A stretch of 64,000 bases of DNA from Molossus alvarezi (taxonomy: Eukaryota; Chordata; Mammalia; Chiroptera; Molossidae), in assembly GCA_037176705.1 (NCBI GenBank), contig CM073905.1, positions 31,652,986-31,716,985 of the forward strand. Direction: 5' to 3'. Position numbers and translations under genes: made by a program. The notes under the pieces are model-generated. The model was not told the DNA's origin. It searched no databases and saw only the letters and a program-made list of their open reading frames with translations. Within the stretch, counting starts at the first letter, position 1; every line of letters begins with the position of its first letter. Positions 1 to 13,820 of the stretch are shown piece by piece.

Positions 1-126
1 GTTTGTCTGCGTTGTTTCTTTGCTGTTAAATTTAATTTTATGGTGCCATCTGATTATTTTGTTTTCAGTTTTATTGATTCACGTTGTTCGTAACTCGGGT
101 GTTGAATGGGTGATATACACATTTGG

Positions 127-184
127 GAAGGAAAGAAGGAAGGAAGGAAGGAAGGAAGGGAGGGAGGGAGGGAGGGAAGAAGAA

Positions 185-244
<60 letters not shown>

Positions 245-290
245 AAAGAGAAAGAAAGAAGAGGAAGGAAGGAAGGGAGAAAATAGGAAG
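127..290. repeat. Purine microsatellite (GGAA)n/(GAAA)n
   Basis: A run of about 160 bases is almost pure purine on the + strand. It begins as GGAA/GGGA units and becomes a regular GAAA array before degrading. Any open frame across it is an artefact of the repeat. No gene is visible nearby. Confidence 0.95.
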
Positions 291-499
291 TAAACAGTAT
301 AGTGAATGATAATTCCTCTCCCCACCCTGACTCCTGTCTGTGGAGGCATTGTTACCATCATTTCCTTAACTTCTAGGGATATCTCAACTAATATATTTTT
401 GAGATTATCCTATATTAATTAGTACATACAATGCTAACTCATTATTTTTAATGGCTACATGGGACTAAATTATATTGTTTACTACTCCTGAAATGATGA

Positions 500-765
500 A
501 CATGTAGGTTGTTCCCAGTGTTTGCCCTGCAAACAGTACTATAGTTCATGTCCTTGCACCACAGGGTCTTTACACATCTGTTCAAGTGTTTCTGGAAGGT
601 AAACTCCTAGAAGTAGAATTGCTGGGTCACAGGGTATGTGCATTACACATTTTGATATTCTCCAAATTGACACCCAAAACTGTGGTGCTAATTTATATTC
701 CCACTGACAGCGTGTAAGAGTTCTGCTTCCCTCCACGTTTGCCTAAGCTTTTAAAATGTTGTCAA
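500..765. mobile_element. Ancient L1M 3'-region fragment
   Basis: The text resembles the old mammalian L1M 3' segment, with phrases such as the one around 'gaattgctgggtca' at about 617-630 and a following 'cccac...gtgtaagagttc' block. It is diverged and has no open frame. The family call is from memory of the consensus and the orientation was not fixed. Confidence 0.5.
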
Positions 766-805
766 TACTTATTATGGTTTTAGTTTCTGTTTTTCTTGTA
801 ATGAG

Positions 806-1162
806 TGTCTTAGTGTTTCTTGGGCTGTTGTAACAAAGTACCGCAGATTGGGTGGCTTAAACAACAGATATTTGTTTCTCACAGTTTGAAAGGTGGGGAG
901 GTCCAAGATCAAGATGCTGGCTGATTTGGTTCCTGGTAAGATCCTTTTTTCCTGGTTGTGTCTTTGGAGGGGTGTGTGTATGAGGGAAAGCAATCTCTCT
1001 TGTCTCTCCTTATAAGGGTACTAATCTTATCATGAGGGCCCCACCCTCATGACCTGATTACCTGCCAAAAGGCCCCATCTCCAAATACCATCACACTGGA
1101 AATTAGGGGTTCAACATATGAACTTTACGGGGACACAAACATTCATTCAGTCCATAGTAACT
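806..1162 (-). repeat. MLT1-type MaLR LTR (ancient solo LTR)
   Basis: Read on the - strand this has the order expected for an MLT1-class ERVL-MaLR LTR: TGTTACTATGGACTGAATG start, a 'tttgtgtcccc' segment, 'tttggagatgggg', 'catgaggg...gccc', 'ttataagg', a 'gtttaagccaccca' block and a terminal '...aagaca' end. The two ends lie near 1162 and 806. No internal retroviral sequence is attached, so it appears to be a solo LTR. It is diverged and predates bats. Confidence 0.7.
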
Positions 1163-1497
1163 AGTGATATTGTCTTTTAATATACTTAAAAGCCATATGT
1201 CTTTTCTATTCTCTAAATTGTCTGTGTCCTTTGCTCATTTTTCTATTAGGTTGCTCTGGGAGACTTTTAGTGTAGGCTAGAGGCCTCCTGGGATGTAAAT
1301 ACACCTAGATATGATGGACCATCACAGTGGCTCATTGCTCAGGCCTAAGTAACACCATGCATGTTGATAAAGTGCTTTAGCTTTTTTCCCTAAACACAGT
1401 CACCAATACCATTTCTTAGTAGAAATGCACAACATTGGCCTGAGGTCAGTGGGTCAGCAATTTTTTTCACGGAGTAGGAAATGAGGCTCAATTAAGC
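1163..1497. other. 5' flank, no gene or clear repeat
   Basis: Mixed-composition sequence between the LTR and the DNA transposon. I see no long conserved frame, RNA gene or recognisable repeat. Confidence 0.5.
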
Positions 1498-1976
1498 AAC
1501 TGTAGCGCCCCCTCCCCCTTATCTGCTGGGGATCCATGCCAAGACCCCCAGTGGATGCCTGAAATCATGGAGAGTATTGAACACTATAGATATTATGTTT
1601 TTTCTACACATACATAACTATGATAAAGTTTAACTTATAAATTAGGCACAGTAGGACATTAACAATAACTAATAATAAAATAGAGCAACTATAACAGTGT
1701 ACTGTAATTAAAGTTATGTGAATGTGGTCTCTGATAACAAATCTGATAACCAAGTAGACAGCATATACAGCATGGACACCATGGATAATGGGATGATTCA
1801 TGTCCTGGGCAGGACAGAGTCGGGGACAAGAGATTTCATCACACTACTCAGATTGGTATGTGATTTAAAACTTACTGTTTATTTTTGGAATTTTTCATTT
1901 AATATTTTCAGACTGTGGTTGATCACCAGTAACTGTAACCACAGAAAGTAAAGCCGACCATAAGGAGGGACTACTG
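1498..1976. mobile_element. Tigger/MER2-type DNA transposon, internally deleted
   Basis: The left end reads CCCCCTCCCCCTTATCTG and the right end, inverted, reads CAGTAGTCCCTCCTTATGG, matching the C-rich terminal inverted repeats of pogo/Tigger elements. The right end abuts a TA (1977-1978), as expected for TA target duplication. Internal segments near 1700-1735 and 1815-1940 also match the family. At about 480 bp it is far too short to encode a transposase. The exact left boundary is uncertain by a few bases. Confidence 0.7.
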
Positions 1977-2050
1977 TATGGGTCAAGGTAACACAATCAG
2001 GGTTGCTCAAGCCAACTACAGGTATCTGCTCATGGAACCTTCTGGATTCA

Positions 2051-2240
2051 GACTTGGGCTTTGGAGCTAGATATAAACCCAGTCTGAGCTATGTATTAAC
2101 TGGAGACCTTGGAAATGTAACTGCACTTCTCAGACTTGAGGTGTTATAGTCTAAGCATAATAACAGTATCTTCTTTGTTCTGAAGGTTATGTGAAATAAA
2201 ATGTATGGATATTGCTTATAACAGTGTCATCGGGTTATAA
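2051..2240 (+). repeat. MIR SINE fragment
   Basis: Degenerate MIR: 'ttggagctagat...', a 'ctggagaccttgg...aact' core, 'cttctcagacttgag' and a tail with 'aataacagtat...gaaggttatgtgaaat'. Ancient and heavily mutated. Confidence 0.65.
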
Positions 2241-2589
2241 CATAGTATTGACCTTGATAATAATCCACATAACATGCTGCACACGCGTGTTGCTTTAGCA
2301 GTTATTTGTGGTAGTTCCAAAGCTCAATGAACAGGATTAAGACGCCTCTCCTTTTGTTACACTCCGATCTTTCTCTCCTCTCTTTTAGTCCAATCCATCT
2401 AAAACAGCTGGCTCTTCCATGTTTGGGGACTTGTTAGTGCAGAAGTTGTTCTCTCCTCACCTTTGCAGGGAGCGAAAGCCCTGAGTGCTGGGAGAGCCTC
2501 GTCCTACTGGCACTCCTCGGGACTCCCAGAACATACGCTCTCAGGAAATGTTTGTTATTGAATGAATAGAGCCAAGAGGGAGGGTCTGC

Positions 2590-2770
2590 TCCCACCACAG
2601 CCCCAGTACAGTGCCTGGCAGTTATAACACATGCTGGCACACAGCTCAGGAAGATTTATGCAATGAATGAACGAATGCACACTTTGCCTAGGAGTAAGGG
2701 CTTAAAAGCATTTCTGTATTCAGTGCACAGTGCCTCGTACACAGTAAGCGCTCACCGTAAATACAGTTGG
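2590..2770 (+). repeat. L2/MIR tail fragments
   Basis: Two copies of the conserved 3' segment of MIR/L2 elements lie here: 'cagtgcctggcagttataac' near 2607 and 'cagtgcctcgtacacagtaa' near 2727. They sit just upstream of the MED13L CpG island. Confidence 0.55.
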
Positions 2771-2804
2771 GCGAGGCTTATAAAACCCAGGGCAAGCTCC
2801 GCTT

Positions 2805-2945
2805 CACTGTGCATGGGTGCAGGGGTTCGAATTCCGCCTCCTCCTCTTTCCAGCTGTGCCACCTCGACAAGTGGCTTAATCTCTTTGTGCTTCAGTTTTC
2901 TCATCTGCAAAACGCAGACAACGCAGCGCGACCTCTACGAGACAC
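2805..2945 (+). repeat. MIR SINE at the upstream edge of the promoter
   Basis: MIR core features are in order: 'ggttcgaattccgcc', 'cagctgtgccacc', 'caagtggcttaat', 'tttgtgcttcagttttctca', 'tctgcaaaac'. It runs into the CpG island, so an ancient SINE borders the MED13L promoter. Confidence 0.8.
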
Positions 2946-3349
2946 TCCCCAGAGCACTTGGACAGGCTGCCTGGCCCACCGGGGGCCCCCGCCACGCCAG
3001 CCGGCCTGTGTAGGTCGGATGCACACGCGAGGGAACCCGAGCCTTTCGCGGCGGTCACCCCAGCGTTCCCGGGGCTCGAGATCGCGCCCCGCAAAGATCT
3101 GTGCACCCCGAGGGGGCGGGGCGCAGTGCGCGCGAGGCAACCCACGGCAGCCTCGGGTCGGTGGGCCGCCGCCCGCCGGGGAGCCGCGCTGCCCGCACTT
3201 CTTTCTCTCCCTCTCAGTCTCCCTCCCTCTCCCGATCGGAGAATCTGGCCGCGATCGGCTCAGCAGCGCCGCCCGCGAGCCGCCGCCGCGCCGCCGCCAC
3301 TCCGGCCCCTCCCCCGCCCGCCCCTCGCCCCCCCGCGCAGCCGGCGCCC

Positions 3350-3359
3350 GTCACGTGAC
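3350..3359. promoter_or_regulatory. Palindromic E-box GTCACGTGAC
   Basis: A perfect 10-bp palindrome containing CACGTG with GT and AC flanks. This extended form is the one preferred by USF and MiT/TFE (CLEAR-type) bHLH-ZIP factors. It lies about 20 bp upstream of a CCAAT box inside the CpG island. Occupancy is inference. Confidence 0.6.
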
Positions 3360-3369
3360 GCGGCGCCAG

Positions 3370-3374
3370 CCAAT
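3370..3374 (+). promoter_or_regulatory. CCAAT box (NF-Y type)
   Basis: CCAAT in the context GCCAGCCAATGGCGGG. It overlaps an ATGGCGG core that resembles a YY1 site, and it lies about 25 bp before a second YY1-like motif. Confidence 0.55.
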
Positions 3375-3397
3375 GGCGGGCCGAGCCGCGGTCGGCG

Positions 3398-3406
3398 GCC
3401 GCCATT
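3398..3406 (-). promoter_or_regulatory. YY1-like GCCGCCATT
   Basis: The reverse complement is AATGGCGGC, a YY1 core. Such sites often sit at or just after the start of CpG-island promoters. The bases after it (GCTGTCAGAGCGAGC) are a plausible initiation region, which is inference. Confidence 0.5.
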
Positions 3407-3409
3407 GCT

Positions 3410-4353
<944 letters not shown>

Positions 4354-7300
4354 TGAGAGCGGCGCTCGGCGTGGAATTTGCATGTGGAAGTCTCAAAGCT
4401 GCCGATTCTGGGTCGCACTTCGAACGCCCACCCTCTGTTGCAATCACACCCCCCTTCCCCTCCCCTTTCCCCCCTCTTTCCCCCTAAATGTGAAAGGCTT
4501 TGCCTTGTGCTGCCCGCGTCTGCGATAAGCAGCCTTCTCCCCTCGTCGGGTCGGCTGTCCGACCGCCCGCCTTTTGAATTAAAAAAAAAAAAAAATTCCA
4601 TAATGACACCTGCAATTTCGCCCGAAAACAGTTGATTGAATGCGATTGTGTCAGTAAAGGACTCTCGCACCCGAAGCTCCCGCGATTGTAAACATCGACA
4701 GCCGCCCGCCTCTCGGGGCTCACTACGCTGGAGAGCCATAAAGCCATTGCACCGAGCCGACGGAAGGTGGAGAAAGCTTTTTCTTCTTTCTCTCCTCCTG
4801 TGTCTTTTAAAAACTGTTTTCTCTATCCTAACAACGAATCCACACACACAAAAAGCAACAAGCTGGGCGGTTTGATAACATCGCTTTTATCTGCCTTCGC
4901 CTCTCTCACGCTCTCTCTCTGATAATTGACAACTTTTCCTTCGGATTTGAATCGCCTGCCTTAATCTTGAAGCAGTTAGGGTGTCAATTGTTCTCCTGGA
5001 AGCCTGGCACCCGACGACGGCGTCTAGATTCACCGAAATTAAAAATGTATAGGGCTCCAGCAACTCTTCCCTGGCGGTGGCAGTGACATTTGGTGGTAAA
5101 TGCCATCTTTGCTTTTTATTGGGTCGTATTACCTAGCTCTGAAAACATTCGCGTTGTTAAACCTGGCGTTTAGGCTAATAATTGCAGTGCGTGGTCTTTA
5201 AATATGTGCTTTGTGCATGAGTTACTGTATGTATAGCTATGTGCCCGGGAGACTACGAATTTGTTTAAATATTGAGTAAAGATTTGTAAACAGATGTAAG
5301 GCAATTATGTTTCAAGCGTAGAATATAATTGGAAAATTGACTGAACGGTTTGTTTAATTTAGCCTTAAAAAAACAACTTATTTTAAGTTGTGTATCCTTT
5401 TTGGGGGGATTGCCTTTGGACAGTATGCATTTTGGAAATTGTTTTTTTGTAACCTCTGTTGTAGATACAAACATTATTTCCTCTTAACCCTTGTTTACAC
5501 TGGATAAATAATTTAGTGTTCAAATTGTAATTAGCTACATTTAATTATGGGTACCATAGATGCTTTTTTTCTTTGAGACCAGTGGAGAAATACAAATTCT
5601 TGCCAACTTTTCAAATGTGTTATTTTATTAAATGTTTCATTATGCAGATAAATAAAATCAAAACACGCAATTTTTATCTGCAAAGACTGAGTGACACAGT
5701 ATACCTGCTTTCACTATAGTGAGATCAGGTCATTTTTTCACCCTCAACATTTTTATTAAGACATTTAATCTTAAAATTCAATTATAAGTTTTGATTGTTC
5801 CTCTCAGTGCTGTGATGATTTTCCCTTGATCTTTTGATATATAGGAATAAAACTCATTTTGCCTCCTCTTTTCCCCGCCTCAGTCTATCATTTAGTATCA
5901 GTCAGGTTCAGGGACTTTCATAGATTAGCAAATGTATTGATTAAGTGGTATTTAAAATGGTTTTTGTTTGGCTCTGGTGACCACATTGACACTTTAACGG
6001 GTAATTAAAATAACCAAGTAGACCAATATTAGTGAAGAGAGATCTTCCAAATTACCATATATCATGCTGACTGGTAATGGCTTGTGTATATGTGGCTGAT
6101 TTATATACGGTAGGTTTTGTAGACGAATTAAAGTGTATTACATGTGTAGCCAGTCTTTAGGATGTATCATTTCTCTTATCTTTTTTTTTTTAAGCTTAAG
6201 TGAGGGTGATAATGTTATAGAGATAAGATGCTTGAGATTCTTTTGGAGAAACAAACACTTTTGTGGGAAAAGGATCCTTTGCTTTATGGCCATCTAAAGA
6301 TTTGTGCTTTGGGTATTCCTCTCCTGAACTTCTTTAGGAATTGACTTTTAAATATACTTTAAAAGGCAAAAACCAAAAAAACAATTACCCTTTTGGTAAC
6401 TACTTGGAAGTACAGAGCTGCAGAACTGCATGGGATGAATTTTTTAAAAGACTATATATAAAATATCTATATTCTTATGTATATGGAGTGAATAAGGTGC
6501 TAATTAAAAAAAATGATGAGTCCATTGCAAAGCTGTTGATAATACATTTTTCTCATTCTAAAGTGAGAATTTTTCTTGAAAATCACATACAGCAGCAACT
6601 TAGAATATTAAAAATATGTTGCCAAAGGTACATTGTATAGAATAGTTAATTCTAAAGGAGATAAAATCATCACTAGTTTAAATTAAAACATGTATTGTAA
6701 GAACTCTATGTACTTATTAATAGCATATATTTTAATTTTTGACTTGCAGCTTTTTTGAGCAAAGTATCGTTTATAGAGCATTTAACTAGATACTCATATT
6801 AATGTGGATTGAAATATAAACTAGAGATTATAAAGTTCCATTCCATGCTAATCACCCACCCACTTTCTATTACCTTGAGGGGTTCATTATGGTTTAGCAA
6901 AAGTTGATTTTGTAATCAGGTGCCTTAAGATTTCTGTTTGTCCTTTACTTATTTTGTTTTCTGATTTTCTACTACATCAGTTTCTGTGGTGTCAAATTTC
7001 CTAAATTCTCTGTCAACCCCTGCCTCTCTTTCCTAATGTGAAAATGCCTTTGTGTATATGTGATATGGGTCATTGTATGTGTTTCTTATTCTTACTGTTG
7101 TGAGATTTGTAGCTACTGCATTAAATGCATGCATGGCTGTGCCTTTGTGACTCAAAACTGTTTTCTCATGCTGTCCATCACATTTCTGGGACACTCTTGT
7201 TACATAGTCACTGAGTTATAATTCAGTTAAGTGTGTTAAATCCGCCTTTTTGGAAAGTGTAACAGTGTACCCTATTGGTATGTCAACTCACCCTTGTGGG

Positions 7301-10300
7301 AAGACACATTATAATTTCCAGATGTAAGTATATCTTTAGTTTTGTTTCTTTAGTTATGTTTCTCTATTGAGATGATATGGAGAAAAGCAATTTTGTGTCC
7401 TTTCACTAGATTTAAGTATATACTCTTTGACATGAGGCGGTCTAATTCTTAGGTATGTATATTCCACATTCATGTTTTATTTGCTTAGAATCTCCCTGAT
7501 TATGGGGTAATTGGGTGATGATATCAAATTCTTCCTCCCCGAATTGAAACACACATAAACACATTAATACTTAATTCTTTTGAAGGACCATTAATTCTAT
7601 ATTTTAAGTTGTTGGTGACCTGCTTCCTTTTTTTCTTAAGAGATTTATTTTTTGCAGAAAGGGAACATAGTTGTAAATGTAGAAACTGAGATCTATTCTT
7701 TTGAGCTAGAACTAAATGAGGAGGACTATCAATTGAAAGTGAGGAAAAGGAAATGATTTCTCTAATCTTCTCAAGTTCCAAAATACATATACAGTTTATT
7801 TTTTTCATTCCAATTTCCAGTTTTGTATTTACATTTAAAGTACCCTCCCCCCCATGATGGTTCATTTTCTTTAATGCAAATGTTTATAAATTGCTAATGT
7901 GTGTTTTCTGTTTAGTCTTTTGTTGTTAGTAGCACGTGGTGTTACAGTATTTATATATTTTTAATAGCAATAATTGCCACATGGTAATAGTTGCCATATT
8001 AACCTCCAATTGCTAGTAAATATTTTTAAGTACATAATAGACAGCAATTTAAGGCATAGTGTAGCAGTTTACTGGACCATTTTAAAGAGCCATTTGTACG
8101 TGTGATGAGTTCATAATTTTAAAGAGAAAATAATGTACCCAAGACTTCTATGCTACAAAATATGTTGCTGTGTTATTGCTTGAAGTGCTCATTGAGTGGA
8201 AGTTAGGTTGGGTCTGTTCTTTGTGAGAATAAAGGTAGGGGGTGCCTTTAGGACAAGAAATGTTTGTTGAGTTTATGCCAGGTGCTTAGATAGCTTAGCA
8301 CTTTCTTTGGAATGTTTTGGTCATATTTTTCATGATTGTATTAGGTATTTATTGGGGGGGAAAAGTCTCTTAAGGCATTCCTTTGAGTAACATTAAGGTA
8401 TAGTGTGGATTATATTAATTATGTATGGAAAAATTGATTCATCTTTTTTGTTCACTGACTAATTTAGCTTAGTTAATTGTGAGTTAATTGTATTCATCAA
8501 ACATTTTCAGAGATCTCCTTTACTCTTGAGATTAATAAAAAAGATACTCTGTCACCAGTTTGTACTATATGGTATAAATTATAACTATTTGCAAAAGATA
8601 AGTACATTCTATAGTTCTATTTGTCAAGTTATTTAAAATTAAGACAAGACTCAATGTAAATAGTAGTAAGATTGTTTAGTTGGATTTTTGTTTCTGAGGT
8701 TAATTCAACTAGTTCTCCAAGTTTGATTCAAAGATAGACTAGATATTTTTCCTCAAATGATGTGACTTATTTTTGATAGAAGAAAATAACAATGTTCCCC
8801 TCTTTTAAACTAGTAGTAGAAGAGATGTACTGACTTGTTTGTTTTCTGAAAGTGGGTGGTACATATATTTCACAGATGTTAGCCGCTGAGGGAGATTAGA
8901 CAAAGTTTATGAGAAATAGTAATATAGTTCAATATTAGGTATTATTATTACTGAACTATGCATTGCAGCCATGTGTTAGAAATAGAGAAAAATTATTTCT
9001 GCAACATTGCTATTACTGTCATTTGTTTAATATGTGTGCCAATCTGCTTTCCAAACTATGTGTGTTGTGTAGTGTTAGCTACCAGAATTTCAAGTTTGTC
9101 ATTTTATAAACATTTCTATTTTGAAAAACTACATTTAATGCATTGCAAAGCGAGGTAATCGGCTCGTCTCAAATTGTGCTGTGGGGAATAATTTAAAAAA
9201 GAATTTACGCATATGCATGTTTGTTTCATAGGACTTGCTTAGAGTTTTGGAATTAATGAATCAATATTTGTAATGTGTTCGTGGAATTTAGGATCCCCCC
9301 CTTCTTGAATCATTTAACTTCTTTCTGATTCTGTTCAGATAATTTCCTTTTATAGTATATGCTTTCATTGTTTATTTGAAAGATTTGAAGGTGTTAGCTT
9401 TGTTGGGGGAATTTACTTCATTACATAGGGGAGATGATTTTCCATTAATCTTGGTAAATATTAACATAAATGAGGAGTTGTAAATTCAGACTCATTTACG
9501 TGAATGAAATATGTATGCTTGCCCAATTTTTGTTTAGTGTAAAGTGACGTACGTACATCAGCATAGTTTTCTGTATTTACCTTAGTTAATATAAAAATAG
9601 TTTTAACTTCTGGAAAAATGTTGATTGGTGTTTGTTTATTTTAGAGACAGTTCTACATTGTTTTGTTATTTGATTTTTTAAATCATCTGTAGTATGGAAT
9701 AGATTCTATCATAAATTGGCTACAGTAGTCTTCTTTAGGAATTCCTGTTTTATTCTCATTTATATTAGCACGTTTTAGTTATTTTTGCTGGAGTACAGTT
9801 GTTTTCCTTTTGTAAGCTAATAAAATATCTTTTAGGGAACATGTAGATTTCATTCTGCAAAAAGGAGAAAGATTACTTTTTTTTCTTTTCTTTCTAGATG
9901 AGATTTAGGAAAATCAATTGTGTTTAAGGGAAAATGTTTTGCCATTGGCATTTCCATACTCTGTTTTATTATGCGTATTTATGAATGTTTATTTTCTCAT
10001 TCTAGGTGAATTGTGGTAGAACTTTATTAAAACTGTATTTCTGCTGCTGTGAAACAGCACAGAGCCCTGGTTGACAGCTCTCTACATTTTGTACTTTTTC
10101 TAGTAGAGCGAAATTCCATTACTGTTAAAGGAACCTCCTGAGTTGATTGTATTAAAATTTCATTTGTGTCTTTATTTTGCATGGTTTAAATTGGTAATGT
10201 TAACTTAAAAAATAGAAAGGGGAAGATAAGGGAAATGAGGTAAATATTTTTTCTCAATCTTTTCTAGACCTCTCTACTGTAATAAGTCTTAATTTATATT

Positions 10301-10779
10301 AAATTATTGCATTAATTGGATACATTTAAGACATTTGATATTAAAATGAAATGTGAGGTAATGATTTGTTTCAAACAAAATATAATTAGATGTGAACAGA
10401 AATCTTATAATATCAAGTGGAAATTTGAAAGACTGATCATCTAAAAGGGTATTAAATTTTATGAAAACTGTGATTTTTTTTTTTTAACCACAAAGAACAT
10501 TGATACATTTCTGAGGAAGTATTTTTTGCGTAACACACATGAAGCTTCTTCACATAGTTCCACATTATTTCATTAAATGATAAAGATGATTAAATCCATC
10601 TGGGCTTAATTTGAGAGCTAATAAGTAAGGTATCCAAAAGAGTGTAATTAGTGTGTAAAAACATTTTATGTTGGCACTTCTCATGATTGAATTTTCATGT
10701 CCTAAAGAGAAATAAGGAAACCATACATGTATTTAATATATCTAAGTCAGGAATCACCTCCTAGGTTTTGTTTTGTTTT

Positions 10780-11035
10780 TTTTTTTTAACGTGTATGTGC
10801 CTGGCACAATCTTGTGCATCTTTTAAGTAGGTCAAATGTCACCTCCTCTGTGAAGTTTTCACTGACTCCCACAGGTAGAACTAGTCACTCTTGCTCCTTA
10901 TGTGTATCTCTTTCCATATGCCTCTGATAAGCAGATGAGCTTCTGTAGGGCAGTGACCCTGTCTAAATCATCTTTGCATGATCTTCATAGTTAGGTGCTC
11001 TTTAACTATGTGTTAAAGGAATTAATTGCTGGACA
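10780..11035 (+). repeat. L2 LINE 3' end
   Basis: The order is typical of the L2 3' region: 'aggtcaaatgtcacctcctc', 'tgaagttttcactgactccc', a stretch near 'tgagcttctgtagggcag' and 'taggtgctctttaactatgt'. Ancient and diverged. Confidence 0.65.
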
Positions 11036-13185
11036 ACTATTCATTTTTTCATCTTAGTCCTTAAGGGAGTTCTATTACCCACTTAGGTCCTGATCATAAT
11101 TATTTTTCTTTGAACTTATTTAGATGTTTAGTTCTGTGTTTGGAATATATATTATCTAGGATTTATGTACTATGGCTTGGTAGTATTTTAGATGAGTTTT
11201 AGAAAATCTTTATTAAAAGAACCCAACTAATACGAGATGTGTGCTAACATACCTCAAAGGACTAGGAATTCAATTCATATTTAGATTTTCTATAGTGTTA
11301 GACAACCTATAGATTTTGGAGCCTGTTGGAGATTTTGTTTGGGGCTTGATCCAGAAATTCTTCATTTCCATTCTTTAAGCTGTGTAGGAGGGCTTTTCCT
11401 AAACCTTCAGTTACAAGATTACTTTCCATGAGCCCAGTAATATGGGCAGTAAACTGGTAATAAGGAAAGTTGAATGGTATTCAGTTTTTTTTTTTTTTGT
11501 TGTTTTTTTTTTTACTAGAGACTATTCACATCAGGTCGGTTGCATAATGTTTTTTTTTTCTTTTGCCCCAGTTTCTCCTTCTGTAAACTTGATGGAAATA
11601 TGGAAGGCAGGAAGTGTGAAAAATCACTTTGAGTACCTTTTAAGGAAAGCACTTTGGATAACTAGATAATGTTCTTTAATAGGAAGACACTTCTAGCAAA
11701 TTACAACTAAAGCTGTAGAGTAGCCTTAGGCAGTTAACCAGGAAGTGGGAATGGCAAAATTACTTGTGTTAAGTATGGCAGTTAGGTTGTATTTGTTCTT
11801 TTTTGGGGTGAGCAGAAGATTAAATTGTTCTTCCTGTGTCTGTCCTCATAAATAAGCCATGATTGAGAAGAAAAACTTGAAATTCATCTTTAGATGTTAC
11901 AAGTTTTCATTTGTATATGATTCATAGTTGCGTGGTATCTTTAATATGCTAGGTGATTTTGCTTTACCAACTCTGAGCTATGACTGGCTGAGACTGGAAA
12001 TTGAACTGTGACTCTTATTTGGTAGTTTAAGCTATTAATTCCTTGGCAGCTCTGGAGTGCTCTTTGAACTTTAAATAGCAGTTCTATTAACATTTTGAGA
12101 TTTGTCTCAGGGAATGTCGGAAATAGTACTTAATAAATATCTTTTTGTTCTTAAAGACTAAATCACTTTTTAGTCTGACATACATGTCACAACCCTTACT
12201 ATGTTTTGAACAAAGACTGTATTCTCATTTACTGGCTAATTTCTATTTTTTATTTAGTAATGTCGCAACATCTAAAAATGTTGTTTAGACGCTGTTGAAG
12301 GAAGAAAAGCCGCCCCCACTGCCATCCCCACAAATCTGTGGTTTTTGTATTAGTCCTGTTGAATATGAATAGTGTCTACGTTTTTATCTAGAGATGTAGA
12401 ATTTTACATGGAGGGGGGTTCCAGCATTATAAAATATTAGAAAAAGTTAATTTGTAAGTTTGTTTTCACACAAAAACCTATTCTATTGCTACACATGATG
12501 GTTAGCCTATTTACATTGTATTGTACTTAAATACTTGTGTTAGAGAACTCAGATACTATTTATGGCAGCATTTTTTTTAATAGGCTCAAGCTTACATTTA
12601 TTGTTCCTGTTCAGAATGTCAGGAGTACCTTTCCTCTGACTGTGCAGTGCTGGCAGTCAGAGCAGGCACTCCTAAAACCTTTCTTGGCTCCAGGCTTTGG
12701 GAGTGAGGACTGCCCAGGCTCTCAGTTCTCTTCTAGGCCTAGGAGAGGATTGCTCTCTGAAGGAGAGGCTTGAAGAGTGTTGAAAGGCGAGGATGGCCCC
12801 TGTGGGAAGTGCAGCAGTTTTGGAGTGAGGGTTGAGGCAGGTTTTCCCTTACTTCCTTGCAGGAATCTACCACAGCTTCCTCTTTGCTGATAACTTTTTT
12901 TAAATCAGTGAAAATAGTGGCAGGTCCTGTGATGTCATTAGGATAAGATTTTGTATTTCTTTGCCTGTAAGCTCTTTCCTTACCTTCTTCACTCAACACT
13001 AAAGACAAGCTTTCTGCCTCCTATTTTTGTGTGGTAAAGGAGGACTTCTGAGCCCCAGTGAAATAAAAAAGGAAATGATGGTGAAGCTTGAGATTGGTTG
13101 GGGTAACCAATAAACGAGTATTCAGAAATGTTAATTTTTTTGTATGTTATGTTTGAGAAACTTAGGACATACTCATTTTTGAATT

Positions 13186-13245
13186 ATATATGTGTGTATA
13201 TATATTCTATACACACACATATATAGAATATATATATATATATAT
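13186..13245. repeat. AT/TG-rich inverted repeat
   Basis: ATATATGTGTGTATA is followed after a short spacer by TATACACACACATATAT, so the two arms can pair into a hairpin or cruciform. An (AT)n run follows. It is an imperfect microsatellite that has become palindromic. Confidence 0.8.
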
Positions 13246-13319
13246 CAGAAATGGTTAAAATATGGCTTAGGCTTACAAAAGGGCTAAGGATCTTATGTGG
13301 AAAGAAGACCTACATGTAC

Positions 13320-13560
13320 TATTTAACTTCTAAGATGCTATGTTGTAAGTACCAAGGGAGAGACAACAATATGGACAAGACAGTATAGTCTTTAGTACCT
13401 CATAGCCAGAAAAACTCAGAAGGGGAGTTTTAAACTGGGCCTTGAAGGAAAGAATGGGTGTGACTTGCTAGAGAGGAGTGGAAAGGACATTATTTGGAAG
13501 TCAGTTGAGAACTCTGAGTCTACCCTTGAGAATATCTACTGAAATGGTATGTAGGAGCTA
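13320..13560 (+). repeat. CR1-clade LINE (L2/L3-like) fragment
   Basis: The phrase 'aaactgggccttgaaggaaa' followed by 'gagtggaaaggacatt' matches a widespread ancient CR1-clade segment seen again at 19640-19930, 53705-54430 and 62100-62420. Subfamily not determined. Confidence 0.45.
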
Positions 13561-13600
13561 ATTTATGGTCTTGGTTTCCTTTTTAAAAATATAGTACAGT

Positions 13601-13820
13601 CTAGCCAGTGTGGCTCAGTGGTTGAGCATTGACCTATGCACTAAGAGGTTGCTAGTTTGATTCCTGGTCAGGGCACATGCCCAGGTTGTGGGCCCATCCC
13701 CAGTGAGGGGCATGCAGGAGGCGGACAATCGATGTTCTCTCTCATTGATGTTTCTATCTCTTTCTCCTTCTCCTCTCTTCTCTCTCTCATAGCAATAAAG
13801 AAAACAAAAACAAATAACCC
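13601..13820 (+). mobile_element. Ves SINE, type B
   Basis: The head 'ctagccagtgtggctcagtg' carries a pol III A-box-like core, followed by 'gatgttctctctcattgatg' and an A-rich tail with 'caataaag'. In this annotation type B means the subfamily whose body ends in TCAATAAA and lacks the ATCCTC hairpin. The TSD is not clear. Confidence 0.85.

Noticed and set aside
71..361. Phe/Ser-rich frame opposite the purine microsatellite
   Set aside because: Translation of a simple repeat.
806..1162. Possible intact endogenous retrovirus
   Set aside because: Only an LTR-like unit is present, with no gag, pol or env text on either side.
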